Assembly (NCBI GenBank): GCA_002363155.1
Contig: DEWH01000028.1
Span: 1-39,488 of the forward strand
Direction of reading: 5' to 3'
DNA: 39,488 bases
From: Ruminococcaceae bacterium UBA3215
GTDB taxonomy: Bacteria > Bacillota > Clostridia > Oscillospirales > Ruminococcaceae
Every line of letters begins with the position of its first letter. Position 1 is the first letter of the stretch. Shown here in pieces: positions 30,525-38,424 of this stretch. The translations under genes and the position numbers were made by a program. The notes beneath the pieces are model-generated. The model did not search any database. It was not told where the DNA came from and saw only the letters and a list, made by a program, of their open reading frames with translations.

Positions 30525-31430
30525 ATGTCGCTTGTTGTCGAACATCTATCAAAAAAGTTCGGGGATCATATTGCTGTTGAAGACCTTTCATTCAGCATCG
30601 AAAAACCCGGAGTATTCGCATTTCTCGGCACAAACGGAGCCGGAAAAAGCACCTCGATCCGTATGATACTCGGAATGCTGTCAAAGGACAGCGGAAGCGT
30701 CACATGGAAAGGAAAACCGCTGGACATAATGACCGAGAGAGTGGGATATCTTTCCGAGGAGCGCGGTCTTTATCCGAAATACAACATTATGGAGCAGATG
30801 TACTATTTCGCTTCCATAAAGGGTATGAAGAAAAAGGACGCGACTGCGGCAATAGATTACCTTTTCTCACGGCTTAAAATAGAGGAATACAAGAAAAAGA
30901 AGGCGGAACAGCTCTCAAAGGGCAATCAGCAGAAAGTCCAGCTCGCTGCCGCTCTTCTCTGCAACCCGGAGATCATCATTCTCGATGAGCCCCTCAGCGG
31001 TCTCGATCCGGTCAACGCAGACCTGTTCAAGAGCATTATCCGTGAAGAACGCGACAGCGGCAAGTATATCATAATGTCATCTCACCAGATGGAAACAATC
31101 GAGGAGTTCTGCGAAGACCTCGTTCTTCTTCACAGAGGAAAGACCGTACTTCAGGGCAACCTCAACGACATAAAGCGCGCACGCGGACGTGAAAATCTCA
31201 CGGTGAAGGCAGACAAGCCCATAGGCGAAATCGCGGAACGCTGCGGACTTACTCTCGTGGAGGAGACGCCCAACGGATCGTCCTTCAAGGTAAAGAGCGA
31301 GGAAGACGCGGAACATATGCTGAAAGAAATGCTCGATAACGGCATTAACGTGATAAAATTCGATCTCAGAGAGCCGTCGCTGCACGAGCTTTTTGTCGAA
31401 AAGTGCGGGGGTGAAGTAAATGAAGATTAA
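30525..31430 (+). CDS. ABC transporter ATP-binding protein (NatA/YhaQ-like exporter)
   Basis: 301 residues. It powers export by the permease encoded next. Walker A GTNGAGKST (35-43), Q-loop region, signature LSKGNQQKVQL (130-140) and Walker B IIILDEP (150-156) are intact, followed by the H-loop MSSHQME. The C-terminal part (about 210-301) is the DUF4162-type extension typical of NatA-like exporters (Na+, drugs or peptides). ATG 30525 is chosen because ACAGGAGGAAAC lies just before it; an ATG at 30480 falls in the terminator. It overlaps the permease gene by 11 bp. Confidence 0.93.
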   Translation: MSLVVEHLSKKFGDHIAVEDLSFSIEKPGVFAFLGTNGAGKSTSIRMILGMLSKDSGSVTWKGKPLDIMTERVGYLSEERGLYPKYNIMEQMYYFASIKGMKKKDATAAIDYLFSRLKIEEYKKKKAEQLSKGNQQKVQLAAALLCNPEIIILDEPLSGLDPVNADLFKSIIREERDSGKYIIMSSHQMETIEEFCEDLVLLHRGKTVLQGNLNDIKRARGRENLTVKADKPIGEIAERCGLTLVEETPNGSSFKVKSEEDAEHMLKEMLDNGINVIKFDLREPSLHELFVEKCGGEVNED

Positions 31431-32799
31431 GGGCTGGAAGGAAGTATTCAAGTTCTCGTTCACACAGCAGGTCAAGACCAAATCGTTCATCATCGGAACG
31501 ATCGTTATCGCGCTGATCGTTGCCATAATGGCATTTATGGCAGATTTCCTGCCGGTGATATTCCTCTCCGACGAGCTCGATAAGATAGAAAGAGCGGCGG
31601 GGGGCGAAGATGTTTTCACAGTCGATACGATGTATCTGAGCAACGAGACCGCCTATGATTTCGACTTCTCATCTGTTTTATCGGACGGCAATATTACCGT
31701 AAAGAGCGTTACGGCGGAAGAAGCCGAGGCAAAGACAAAGGAGATCGCCGATACAACGGAAAAGGCGGTTGTTACGAAGATAACACTTGACGAGAACGGC
31801 TTTTCGGTTGATACAAGATATGCCGGCGGAAAGGCAGCCATTGCCAAAAGCGATGTCGAAGCACTGAACTCTGTGATGACCGACACCGTAAAGAAGCAGT
31901 ATCTTATGAAGCTCGGAGTAGCCGAAGCCGATCTCGGACTTGCAATGTCGAATGTAAGATCATCGTTCAGCAGTGCCGGAGAGGAACCGGTAAGCTTCAT
32001 TAAGCAGATACTCAACACGGTAGTCCCGATGATATCGTCGATAGTCCTGTTCATATTCATCTTCTCATACAGCCAGATGGTGGCGCAGTCGATAGCTATT
32101 GAGAAATCCTCAAGGGTCATCGAATATCTGCTCACCTCGATAAAACCGCTTGCCATCATACTCGGCAAGGTGCTCGCGATGTGCTGTGTCTCGCTGATGC
32201 AGTTCATTCTGATCGGACTTGGCGGAGTTGTGGGATTTGTCGTTTCCCTGCCATTCGGTATTATTTCAAAGATCGGTCCCATGCTCGGAAGCGCCGCGGA
32301 ACAGGTGCAGGCTGCCGCTTCCGGTACGGAATCGAGTGCCGTAGAGATCGTCGGCGGTATCACCGACGCGTTCTCCAACCTTGACGCAAGCGTATTTATC
32401 ATAATGTTCGCTTCTTTCATACTCGGATTCCTGTTCTTTGCGGGGATCGCGGGACTTGCGGGCGCAAGCGTAAGCAAAATGGAGGATCTTTCTTCCGCTA
32501 TCCAGCCCCTCTCGCTTATCGGAGTTCTCGGTTTCTACCTCGCCTACTTCCCGCAGATAACAGGCGAAGAGAACACAATGTCTTTGGTGGCACGCTATAT
32601 TCCGATCTCGTCGCCGTTCATTCTTCCTTCTGACTATATGCTCGGAAGGATCGATCTTCCGGGCGCACTTATCGCCGTGGCGATACTTGCGGCAGCCGAT
32701 ATCGTTATAATGATGATAGTCGCAAAGGTTTACGAGGGCGTTATACTGCATACCGGCAACAGACTGAAATTCTCGGATATGCTGAAAATGTCAAAGTAA
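31420..32799 (+). CDS. ABC transporter permease (ABC-2/NatB-like)
   Basis: 459 residues. One N-terminal membrane helix (about 22-45) precedes a large, probably extracellular, domain (about 50-205), and then five or six helices (about 210-440), including VPMISSIVLFIFIFSY and SIAIEKSSRVIEYLLTSIKP, a segment characteristic of NatB/YhaP-type ABC-2 permeases. The Lys-rich end follows the last helix. Its start lies within the end of the ATPase gene, so the two are translationally coupled. The exported substrate is unknown; antimicrobial, sodium or lipid cargo are all possible. Confidence 0.9.
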   Translation: MKIKGWKEVFKFSFTQQVKTKSFIIGTIVIALIVAIMAFMADFLPVIFLSDELDKIERAAGGEDVFTVDTMYLSNETAYDFDFSSVLSDGNITVKSVTAEEAEAKTKEIADTTEKAVVTKITLDENGFSVDTRYAGGKAAIAKSDVEALNSVMTDTVKKQYLMKLGVAEADLGLAMSNVRSSFSSAGEEPVSFIKQILNTVVPMISSIVLFIFIFSYSQMVAQSIAIEKSSRVIEYLLTSIKPLAIILGKVLAMCCVSLMQFILIGLGGVVGFVVSLPFGIISKIGPMLGSAAEQVQAAASGTESSAVEIVGGITDAFSNLDASVFIIMFASFILGFLFFAGIAGLAGASVSKMEDLSSAIQPLSLIGVLGFYLAYFPQITGEENTMSLVARYIPISSPFILPSDYMLGRIDLPGALIAVAILAAADIVIMMIVAKVYEGVILHTGNRLKFSDMLKMSK

Positions 32800-32807
32800 C
32801 GAAGATA

Positions 32808-32845
32808 AGCACCGGAGTTTAACGGCTCCGGTGCTGTATTTTTTT
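32808..32845 (+). terminator. Intrinsic terminator of the ABC exporter genes
   Basis: AGCACCGGAG (32808-32817) and CTCCGGTGCT (32826-32835), then GTA and seven Ts. Textbook form. Confidence 0.92.
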
Positions 32846-32875
32846 AGATAAAATATACAAAAAAGAAAAATAGGC

Positions 32876-32904
32876 TTGAAAACACACTAAACCTATGGTA
32901 TAAT
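32876..32904 (+). promoter_or_regulatory. Promoter of the Rrf2-maoC unit
   Basis: TTGAAA (32876-32881), 17 bp, TATAAT (32899-32904) with TATGG (TRTG) extension. A second TATAAT lies at 32909-32914. The gene starts only at 33121, because a repeat element sits in the leader. Confidence 0.75.
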
Positions 32905-32912
32905 AGAGTATA

Positions 32913-32927
32913 ATACTATATTAGTAT
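32913..32927 (+). promoter_or_regulatory. Palindromic operator candidate for Rrf2 autoregulation
   Basis: ATACTA-TAT-TAGTAT is a perfect palindrome located at the start site just downstream of the -10. Its form recalls the ATA...TAT dyads bound by IscR/CymR-type Rrf2 regulators, which often repress their own genes. Confidence 0.6.
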
Positions 32928-32932
32928 CTATC

Positions 32933-33031
32933 TATAGACAAAATCAAGTAATTTCGTCACGATTCGGATATGCGCGCAGAGCGCGCTCCACAATTGTGAA
33001 TTGTGAATTGTGCATTGTGAATTTGTCTATA
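32933..33031 (+). repeat. MITE-like repeat, copy 2, with terminal inverted repeats
   Basis: It begins TATAGACAAA (32933-32942) and ends with the reverse complement TTTGTCTATA (33022-33031). The interior has GTAATTTCGTCACGATTC, the self-complementary GCGCGCAGAGCGCGC and tandem AATTGTG/ATTGTGAATTG units. About 85 bp match copy 1 at 13624-13709. It lies between the Rrf2 promoter and its gene. Confidence 0.82.
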
Positions 33032-33120
33032 TTTCGATAGAAATATAGTATAAGACATCAGAAACACAGCATGTCCGTATTCCCGGTGAGAATACGGCAG
33101 AGATTTTGTGAGGGGATCGT

Positions 33121-33558
33121 ATGAAGATATCAACAAAGGGAAGATATGCATTAAGAATGCTGCTTGAGATAGCGAGCCGTGATGACGGAGGCTTTATATC
33201 GCTGAAAGAAATATCGGACAAGCAGGAGATATCCAAAAAATATCTTGAACAGATCGTCCCGCTTCTCACAAGAGACGGGATACTGCGCACAAACCGCGGC
33301 AATAAGGGCGGCTATGCGCTTGCGAAAGATACAGATGATATCACTGTGGGCGATGTTCTCCGCGCTACCGAAGGAAGTCTTGCTCCGGTAGCCTGTCTCG
33401 AATGCGAGCCGAACGACTGTCCGCGCGCTGAAAGCTGTGCTACGCTCTATGTCTGGAAGGGGCTTTATGCTTCGATACGGGATTATCTCGACGGGATCAC
33501 TCTCGCGGATATACTTAAACAGAGCAAGGGCAGCGCAGGCGGCGATTACTGCATCTGA
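33121..33558 (+). CDS. Rrf2-family transcriptional regulator (IscR/CymR-like, with cysteines)
   Basis: 145 residues. The winged helix (MKISTKGRYALRMLLEIA, ISKKYLEQIVPLL, TNRGNKGGYALAK) is the standard Rrf2 domain. Cys92, Cys95, Cys100 and Cys106 in CLECEPNDCPRAESC lie where IscR binds its Fe-S cluster (C-x5-C-x5-C region), so Fe-S or redox sensing is likely. CymR-type members lack these cysteines. It is followed 22 bp later by a maoC gene rather than the iscS/iscU genes usual for IscR. It has a GAGGGGATCGT leader with a modest ribosome site. Probably represses its own promoter through the palindrome at 32913-32927. Confidence 0.92.
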   Translation: MKISTKGRYALRMLLEIASRDDGGFISLKEISDKQEISKKYLEQIVPLLTRDGILRTNRGNKGGYALAKDTDDITVGDVLRATEGSLAPVACLECEPNDCPRAESCATLYVWKGLYASIRDYLDGITLADILKQSKGSAGGDYCI

Positions 33559-33580
33559 AACAGACTGAAAGGAAAAGAAT

Positions 33581-34015
33581 ATGTATCTTGAAGACATAAA
33601 GCCGGGCTCCGAGCTTACGGTCGAAAACATCGTTATACGCAAGGAAGAAATGCTGGATTTCGCCAGAAAGTACGATCCCGTAAAAATACATACCGACGAG
33701 GATTTCGCAAAGCTTTCCCGTTTCGGAGATCTGATAGCCCCCGGAATGCTCTCGTTCCTGTCCGTGTGGGGGCAGTATGTAGAGCTCGACTTCGCGGGCG
33801 ATGATCTTATCGCCGGCAAGTCAACCGCTGTGGAGTGGATGAAGCCGGTACTCGCGGACGATGTTCTCCGGGGAGTCGCAAGAGTGACCGGAATCGCATT
33901 CCGCAACGACTTCAACGGAATAATGACAGTCACGATAGATGTGTTCAACCAGAAGGACGAGAAGGTGCTCACAAGTGTCGTTGAGTCGATCGTCAAGCGC
34001 AGACCGAAAGAGTAA
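33581..34015 (+). CDS. MaoC-like (R)-specific enoyl-CoA hydratase
   Basis: 144 residues with a single hotdog domain. The hydratase motif is seen in YDPVKIHTDEDFAKLSRFGDLIAPGM, where Asp32 and His37 are the expected catalytic pair. Family members hydrate trans-2-enoyl thioesters. Four-residue variations leave substrate choice open. It has a GAAAGGAA ribosome site, is co-transcribed with the Rrf2 gene and ends in a clear terminator. The pairing with an Fe-S-type regulator hints at control of an acyl-CoA step by iron or redox state. Confidence 0.9.
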   Translation: MYLEDIKPGSELTVENIVIRKEEMLDFARKYDPVKIHTDEDFAKLSRFGDLIAPGMLSFLSVWGQYVELDFAGDDLIAGKSTAVEWMKPVLADDVLRGVARVTGIAFRNDFNGIMTVTIDVFNQKDEKVLTSVVESIVKRRPKE

Positions 34016-34037
34016 TACGATTATTCGTACATATCTG

Positions 34038-34076
34038 GTCCCTTTCCGGATAAAGCACCGCAAAGGGACTCTTTTT
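34038..34076 (+). terminator. Intrinsic terminator after maoC
   Basis: GTCCCTTT (34038-34045) and AAAGGGAC (34062-34069), then TCTTTTT. Confidence 0.85.
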
Positions 34077-34110
34077 GTGGAATAAAATCATTAAAATTGC
34101 AAAAAAACAC

Positions 34111-34138
34111 TTGAAATTTTTAAAAAATATGATACAAT
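34111..34138 (+). promoter_or_regulatory. cdaA promoter
   Basis: TTGAAA (34111-34116), 16 bp, TACAAT (34133-34138), about 45 bp before the cdaA start. Confidence 0.65.
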
Positions 34139-34181
34139 ATTATATGTGACTTTATAAACTCTATTATTATGGGATGAACAG

Positions 34182-35099
34182 ATGGATACTTTGATATACT
34201 ACCTTACAGATATATGGAATTCTCTCGTCAGCGTTTTCCGTTCTATCGGACTTATCGACTGGCTCGATATAATCTTTCTCGCGGTTATCCTGTACTGGCT
34301 GATAAAGCTTGTGCGCGAGACCCGCGCCGAACAGCTCATCAAGGGTGTTGTCGTCCTTGCGGCTGTACTTTTCATACTCAACCAGTTCGGCTTCAAGGCT
34401 ATGGGCGTTATCAGCCAGATGGTGATGAATGTCGGTCTTATCGCATTTATCGTTATGTTCCAGCCCGAACTGCGCCGCGCACTTGAAAAAGTCGGACGCT
34501 CCAAAGTGATGCAGCCTCTCGCGCTGTTCGATACTTCCCTCCCGGAGACCCAGGGCAAGGAGAGCCTTGCTGTCGAGCAGATCGTTCTCGCCTGCGAAAA
34601 GCTTTCAAGGACCGCTACCGGCGCACTTATCGTTATCGAGCGCCAGACAAGGCTCGGCGAACAGATTGAGACCGGTACGATACTTAACGCTATACCGAGC
34701 GAGGAGCTGTTCAGAAATATCTTCTTCCCGAACACGCCCCTGCATGACGGCGCTGTCATCATCAGAAACGGTATGATCTATGCGGCAGGCTGCTTCCTCC
34801 CGAAGCCGTCGAAGGAAGAGCTGATAAACAAGGAACTCGGTTCCCGTCACCGCGCCGCGATAGGAATGAGCGAGGTCTCAGATGCGATCATCATTGTCGT
34901 TTCGGAGGAGACCGGTATGATCTCAATCGCCGAAAACGGCAGGCTTGAACGCGGATTTGACCGCGAAAAGCTCTACACTTATCTTACAAAGAAGCTTCTT
35001 CTCGATACGCCCGATCCGCGTAAAAACAGAGAAAAGCGAAAGAGCAGCAAGGAAAAACAGGCTGCCGGACGTACTGAGGAAGGCGGTGAGCGCAAGTGA
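34182..35099 (+). CDS. cdaA: Diadenylate cyclase CdaA
   Basis: Makes cyclic di-AMP from two ATP, controlling potassium, osmolyte and wall homeostasis. 305 residues: three N-terminal membrane helices (about 28-43, 53-70, 74-92) and a DAC domain (about 100-265) with the catalytic motifs HDGAVII (188-194) and GSRHRAAIG (220-228). The C-terminal 35 residues are Lys/Arg/Glu-rich and unstructured. Its stop overlaps the cdaR start (GTGA), coupling the enzyme to its regulator as in Bacillus; glmM, the usual third gene, is missing. Confidence 0.95.
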   Translation: MDTLIYYLTDIWNSLVSVFRSIGLIDWLDIIFLAVILYWLIKLVRETRAEQLIKGVVVLAAVLFILNQFGFKAMGVISQMVMNVGLIAFIVMFQPELRRALEKVGRSKVMQPLALFDTSLPETQGKESLAVEQIVLACEKLSRTATGALIVIERQTRLGEQIETGTILNAIPSEELFRNIFFPNTPLHDGAVIIRNGMIYAAGCFLPKPSKEELINKELGSRHRAAIGMSEVSDAIIIVVSEETGMISIAENGRLERGFDREKLYTYLTKKLLLDTPDPRKNREKRKSSKEKQAAGRTEEGGERK

Positions 35100-36406
35100 G
35101 CAACTTTTTCAGACGTTTTGCAAAAAGCTTTGTGACCAACCTTAAAACGATAATACAGGCGATAGTATTTTCTGTAATTATCTGGTTCTTCATATCCATA
35201 CAGATATTCCCGGATATCTCGCTGCATATAACGGATATACCGGTATCCTGCGAACAGACGAGCTTTATGAAGGACGACAACCTCCAGATAGTCTCGATCG
35301 ATACCGAAAAGGTAGCAATACAGATCGAAGGCAAGCGCTATTCCATAAGCCAGATCACCGCAGATGATTTTGTTGCGGAAGCCGATCTTTCCAGCGTTTA
35401 CGAGGCAGGTACATTCACTGTACCTATACACGTTTTTCCTGTCAACGACAGCATTGAATGCGAGATAGCCACAACTTCCCTTTCCGCAAAGGTCGAGGTC
35501 GTAAAGATCATCACCCGTGAGATCGCCGTTGTGCCGAATACGGACTCACTGACACTTGCCGACGGAATGCAGATAGAGGGAGATGTCACCGTAACGCCTT
35601 CCGAGATCGTTATTACCGGCGAAGAATCCCTTGTAAATTCGATATCGCGGGTAGAAGCAAAAGCTTCCAGCGACTCCGTGATAGAGCATACCGAGGGCAT
35701 TGTTGCACAGCCGGTATTCTACACCGCTTCCGGTGCGGAACTGAACGATCCCGATCTTAAATACAGCCATGATGATTTTATCGTGCTCGTTCCGGTTTAC
35801 AAGGTAAAGACGCTTCCCGTTCAGGTCAAATTCACCGGCAGTTCCGGATCATACGGCTTCGATCCGGAAGATCTGAACTACACCATGTCGATAGAAGAGA
35901 TCACCATTGCATCTCCGGACAGCTCGATCGACAACCTTTCCGCGATAGATATAGGAGAAGTATCGCTGAGCGCACTCACACTGAAAGATCTGCAGGGCGG
36001 TATCCAGCTTCCCGTAGAGCTTCCGGAAGGATACAAGAATATCTCCGGAAACCGCACGATCACTGTTTACTTCCCGGACGCTGACGATTTCGGACAGCTC
36101 GGATTCACTGTTCCGTCGGAGAACTTCACAGTCATCAACAGCCCGAAGAATTATGATGTGAAGATCCTCACGAATGAGATCGTGGTGAATGTAGTCGGCT
36201 ATTCCAACTATATTCAGACTATGACATCAGCCGATGTTTACGCAACGATAAATCTTCTCGGAATGGAAGTCACGGAAGGCTCGAAGAGCGTATCTGCAAC
36301 ATTCCGTCTCAAAGGCTCCAATGCAAAGGCTTGGGTTGCAGGCGAGGAGTACAAGGTCGATCTGCTCTTCACCGCATCTGCCGAGACAGAGAACACAGCT
36401 TCCTGA
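35096..36406 (+). CDS. cdaR: YbbR-domain protein CdaR, regulator of CdaA
   Basis: 436 residues with GTG start overlapping the cdaA stop. One N-terminal membrane helix (about 18-36, IIQAIVFSVIIWFFISIQI) anchors an extracytoplasmic region made of about four YbbR repeats of about 80-90 residues, each with the ...VPV...-type strands (DIPVSCEQ, EIAVVPNT, TLPVQVKF, then a last repeat ending SASAETENTAS). In Bacillus and Listeria CdaR binds CdaA and modulates c-di-AMP output in response to envelope conditions. It is followed by a bidirectional terminator. Confidence 0.93.
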   Translation: MSNFFRRFAKSFVTNLKTIIQAIVFSVIIWFFISIQIFPDISLHITDIPVSCEQTSFMKDDNLQIVSIDTEKVAIQIEGKRYSISQITADDFVAEADLSSVYEAGTFTVPIHVFPVNDSIECEIATTSLSAKVEVVKIITREIAVVPNTDSLTLADGMQIEGDVTVTPSEIVITGEESLVNSISRVEAKASSDSVIEHTEGIVAQPVFYTASGAELNDPDLKYSHDDFIVLVPVYKVKTLPVQVKFTGSSGSYGFDPEDLNYTMSIEEITIASPDSSIDNLSAIDIGEVSLSALTLKDLQGGIQLPVELPEGYKNISGNRTITVYFPDADDFGQLGFTVPSENFTVINSPKNYDVKILTNEIVVNVVGYSNYIQTMTSADVYATINLLGMEVTEGSKSVSATFRLKGSNAKAWVAGEEYKVDLLFTASAETENTAS

Positions 36407-36430
36407 CTGCGAGAACCTTAAAAGAAATCC

Positions 36431-36464
36431 AAAAAGCGGAGTATGAAAAGTACCCCGCTTTTTT
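36431..36464. terminator. Bidirectional terminator between cdaR and sigE
   Basis: AAAAAGCGG (36431-36439) and CCGCTTTTTT (36455-36464) with inner AGTA/TAC pairing. It has T runs on both strands, so it can end cdaR and sigE transcripts. Confidence 0.88.
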
Positions 36465-36519
36465 CCTGTTATAGCTTTTTAAATCTGTTATAGTTTTATC
36501 TGCCAATGCAGAGACTAAC

Positions 36520-36640
36520 TGACCGAGACACCGTACCATTCGCTTGCAGAATGTCGCTGCGCATTTCGCCGCGGGGCGTTCCCCGCCGCGGTCCAGCCGC
36601 GCAGGCTGGCGCCGTCCGCGTAGGACAAGCGCATGAGCGC
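36520..36640. repeat. Intergenic repeat mosaic beyond sigE
   Basis: It contains AGAATGTCGCTGCGCAT (36548-36564; reverse of 27446-27462), a GC-rich palindrome CGCGGGGCGTTCCCCG (about 36571-36586), CCAGCC/GGCTGG, and GGCGCCGTCCGCGTAGGACA (from 36608; reverse of 12345-12373). No gene is seen. The sigG gene that follows sigE in Bacillus is not here. Confidence 0.7.
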
Positions 36641-36642
36641 CT

Positions 36643-37353
36643 TCATGACAGCTTTTCGAGGTCTTTGCGAAGTCGCTTGATGATGCGCTTTTCGAGGCGT
36701 GAGATATAGCTTTGGGATATTCCGATAAGATCGGCGACTTCCTTCTGCGTCATCTCCTTACCGTCCGCAAGACCGAATCGCTTCTCCATTATAAACCGCT
36801 CCCGTTCCGGAAGTTTCGCCACCGATTCCAGCAGAAGCTTCTTCTCCGCTTCATTCTCTATATTCTCATTCACTATATCGTCTTCCGTTCCGAGTACGTC
36901 GGACAAAAGCAGTTCGTTCCCGTCCCAGTCAATATTGAGCGGTTCTTCAATAGATATCTCCGATTTGTACTGGTTCGATTTGCGGAGAAACATCAGTATC
37001 TCATTCTCGATACATCTTGACGCGTATGTCGCAAGCTTTATGTTCTTGTCGGGGCTGAACGTGTTCACAGCTTTGATAAGACCGATCGTGCCTATTGAGA
37101 TAAGATCTTCTATGCCGATGCCCGTGGATTCAAACTTCTTCGCTATATACACCACAAGCCGGAGATTGTGAGTTATAAGTGCGTCACGCGCTTCCGGGGA
37201 GTTGTTCCTTATCCCGTCAAAAGCCCGTTCCTCTTCTTCCCTCGTGAGCGGAGGCGGGAGGTTATCCGAGCCGTTTATGTAATAGATGCTCTGTACAGAC
37301 TGTCTGGCGATTATTTTTCTGATAAGCTCGTTCAGTCTTATCGTTGCGTTCAT
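36643..37353 (-). CDS. sigE: Sporulation sigma factor SigE (pro-sigma-E)
   Basis: 236 residues. The early mother-cell sigma factor. The core is almost letter-for-letter the Bacillus type: NLRLVVYIAKKFESTGIGIEDLISIGTIG in parts, KLATYASRCIENEILM, EEPLNIDWDGNELLLSDVLGT, and the region 4 HTH ISQSYISRLEKRIIKRLRK. A pro-sequence precedes YYINGSDNLPPPL, with YY at about 24-25, roughly four residues shorter than in B. subtilis; the processing site probably lies near here. It has an AGAAGGAG ribosome site. It follows spoIIGA by 30 bp. Confidence 0.96.
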   Translation of the reverse strand: MNATIRLNELIRKIIARQSVQSIYYINGSDNLPPPLTREEEERAFDGIRNNSPEARDALITHNLRLVVYIAKKFESTGIGIEDLISIGTIGLIKAVNTFSPDKNIKLATYASRCIENEILMFLRKSNQYKSEISIEEPLNIDWDGNELLLSDVLGTEDDIVNENIENEAEKKLLLESVAKLPERERFIMEKRFGLADGKEMTQKEVADLIGISQSYISRLEKRIIKRLRKDLEKLS

Positions 37354-37383
37354 TTTTCTTCTCCTTCTTCTTGTCCGTTCGTT

Positions 37384-38217
37384 TTATTTCAGCAGCTTCG
37401 GCGATATCACGGCATCAAAATGCTCGTCGGCAAGCGCATCACGGCATACTCCGATAAGCGCATCGAGTCTCTTGTCCTCGCCGCGGTAATGGGCGGTGAT
37501 GCAGTCGGCACGGAATGCAGCCGCAACTGCGCTTCCGGAAGCAGTTCTTATCGGTATTATGCGAAGTCCCGCTACATCTGCATCTTCACCGTTCAGAAAC
37601 GCTTCCGCGCTCGCCGGCATTATTCCCCGGACAGATCCGCTCCTGCACAATATCACAGGCTTTCCGGTGAGAAAGTCCCTAAGGAAATTCCCGCTGTCGC
37701 AGACCGCTTCAAGCTCCGCAGTATTCCCGCCGGCAGATACGGTAAGCCCTATCCGTTCGTCCGCCTCCGGGCTGTCAGCTATGCGCCGCACTACCGAAAG
37801 TATCCCGTATATCACAGCAGATGAGATAACAAGAACAAGAGCCGAGATGTTGAGATAAACATATCCGTTTGCGGCAAAGACCATATCGGAGCCGGTAAGC
37901 TCGTGGATCAGCATCGCAGCCCCGCATATCAGCATACTTATGGTGATGCAGACGAAAGTACGGACCGCAAACCGGCGGATACTGCCGAAGCCGAATGCAA
38001 TTAGCACGGTAAGTGCGGTGAGCAGGGCTTTGAGAAGCATCGAGCCAGCAAATCCTGCGTCCGCCAGTGCGGCAAGAGATGAAAAGCCGCCGAATACCGA
38101 CGCGGCAGCGATCCTGCGGAAGCTTGCGCCGGTGTGCAGGAGCCTGCATACCGCACGCAGGGTAAAGTAGGATATGTAGATATTCATAACCGTAAGTACA
38201 TCAAGATAAACTGTCAT
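37384..38217 (-). CDS. spoIIGA: Sigma-E processing peptidase SpoIIGA
   Basis: 277 residues from ATG 38217; upstream codons are open but lie in the promoter. Five N-terminal membrane helices (about 5-25, 36-55, 58-78, 88-107, 118-145) are followed by a cytoplasmic aspartic-protease-like domain with CDSGN (Asp174-Ser175-Gly176) and a downstream GKPVILC. It matures pro-sigma-E after a forespore signal. The neighbouring sigE and conserved order support the call despite the usual low sequence conservation. The ribosome site (GGTGGCG) is weak, as is common for spoIIGA. Confidence 0.93.
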   Translation of the reverse strand: MTVYLDVLTVMNIYISYFTLRAVCRLLHTGASFRRIAAASVFGGFSSLAALADAGFAGSMLLKALLTALTVLIAFGFGSIRRFAVRTFVCITISMLICGAAMLIHELTGSDMVFAANGYVYLNISALVLVISSAVIYGILSVVRRIADSPEADERIGLTVSAGGNTAELEAVCDSGNFLRDFLTGKPVILCRSGSVRGIMPASAEAFLNGEDADVAGLRIIPIRTASGSAVAAAFRADCITAHYRGEDKRLDALIGVCRDALADEHFDAVISPKLLK

Positions 38218-38244
38218 TTTCGCCACCGCCGCTGTTGTGTATAG

Positions 38245-38278
38245 ATTATACCACTTCCGGCGCGGGAAATTTGTCGTT
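38245..38278 (-). promoter_or_regulatory. spoIIGA-sigE promoter with possible Spo0A box
   Basis: On the minus strand a perfect TATAAT (38250-38245) lies about 25 bp before ATG 38217, but no good -35 lies 17 bp upstream. AACGACA (38278-38272), matching five of seven bases of the reverse 0A box TTCGACA, lies about 21 bp upstream. This recalls the B. subtilis spoIIG promoter, which has a 22-bp spacer with 0A boxes overlapping the -35. Confidence 0.45.
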
Positions 38279-38355
38279 TCCGGGGTGCGAAAAATAGATT
38301 TGAGAGCCGTTTTTTGCAGTTTCGCGTAATATTTTAACAATTTTTGAAAAAAAGC

Positions 38356-38382
38356 TAAAGTTTTGCGATTTCCTGCCGATAT
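38356..38382 (+). promoter_or_regulatory. Sigma-28 (SigD/FliA) promoter
   Basis: TAAA (38356-38359), exactly 15 bp, GCCGATAT (38375-38382). This matches the flagellar sigma-28 consensus TAAA-N15-GCCGATAA at all but the last base. The nearby TATTATA does not form a good sigma-A promoter with any -35. Confidence 0.82.
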
Positions 38383-38424
38383 ATTATACGAATAGATGTT
38401 TGAAATTCAAAAGGAGGGATATGT

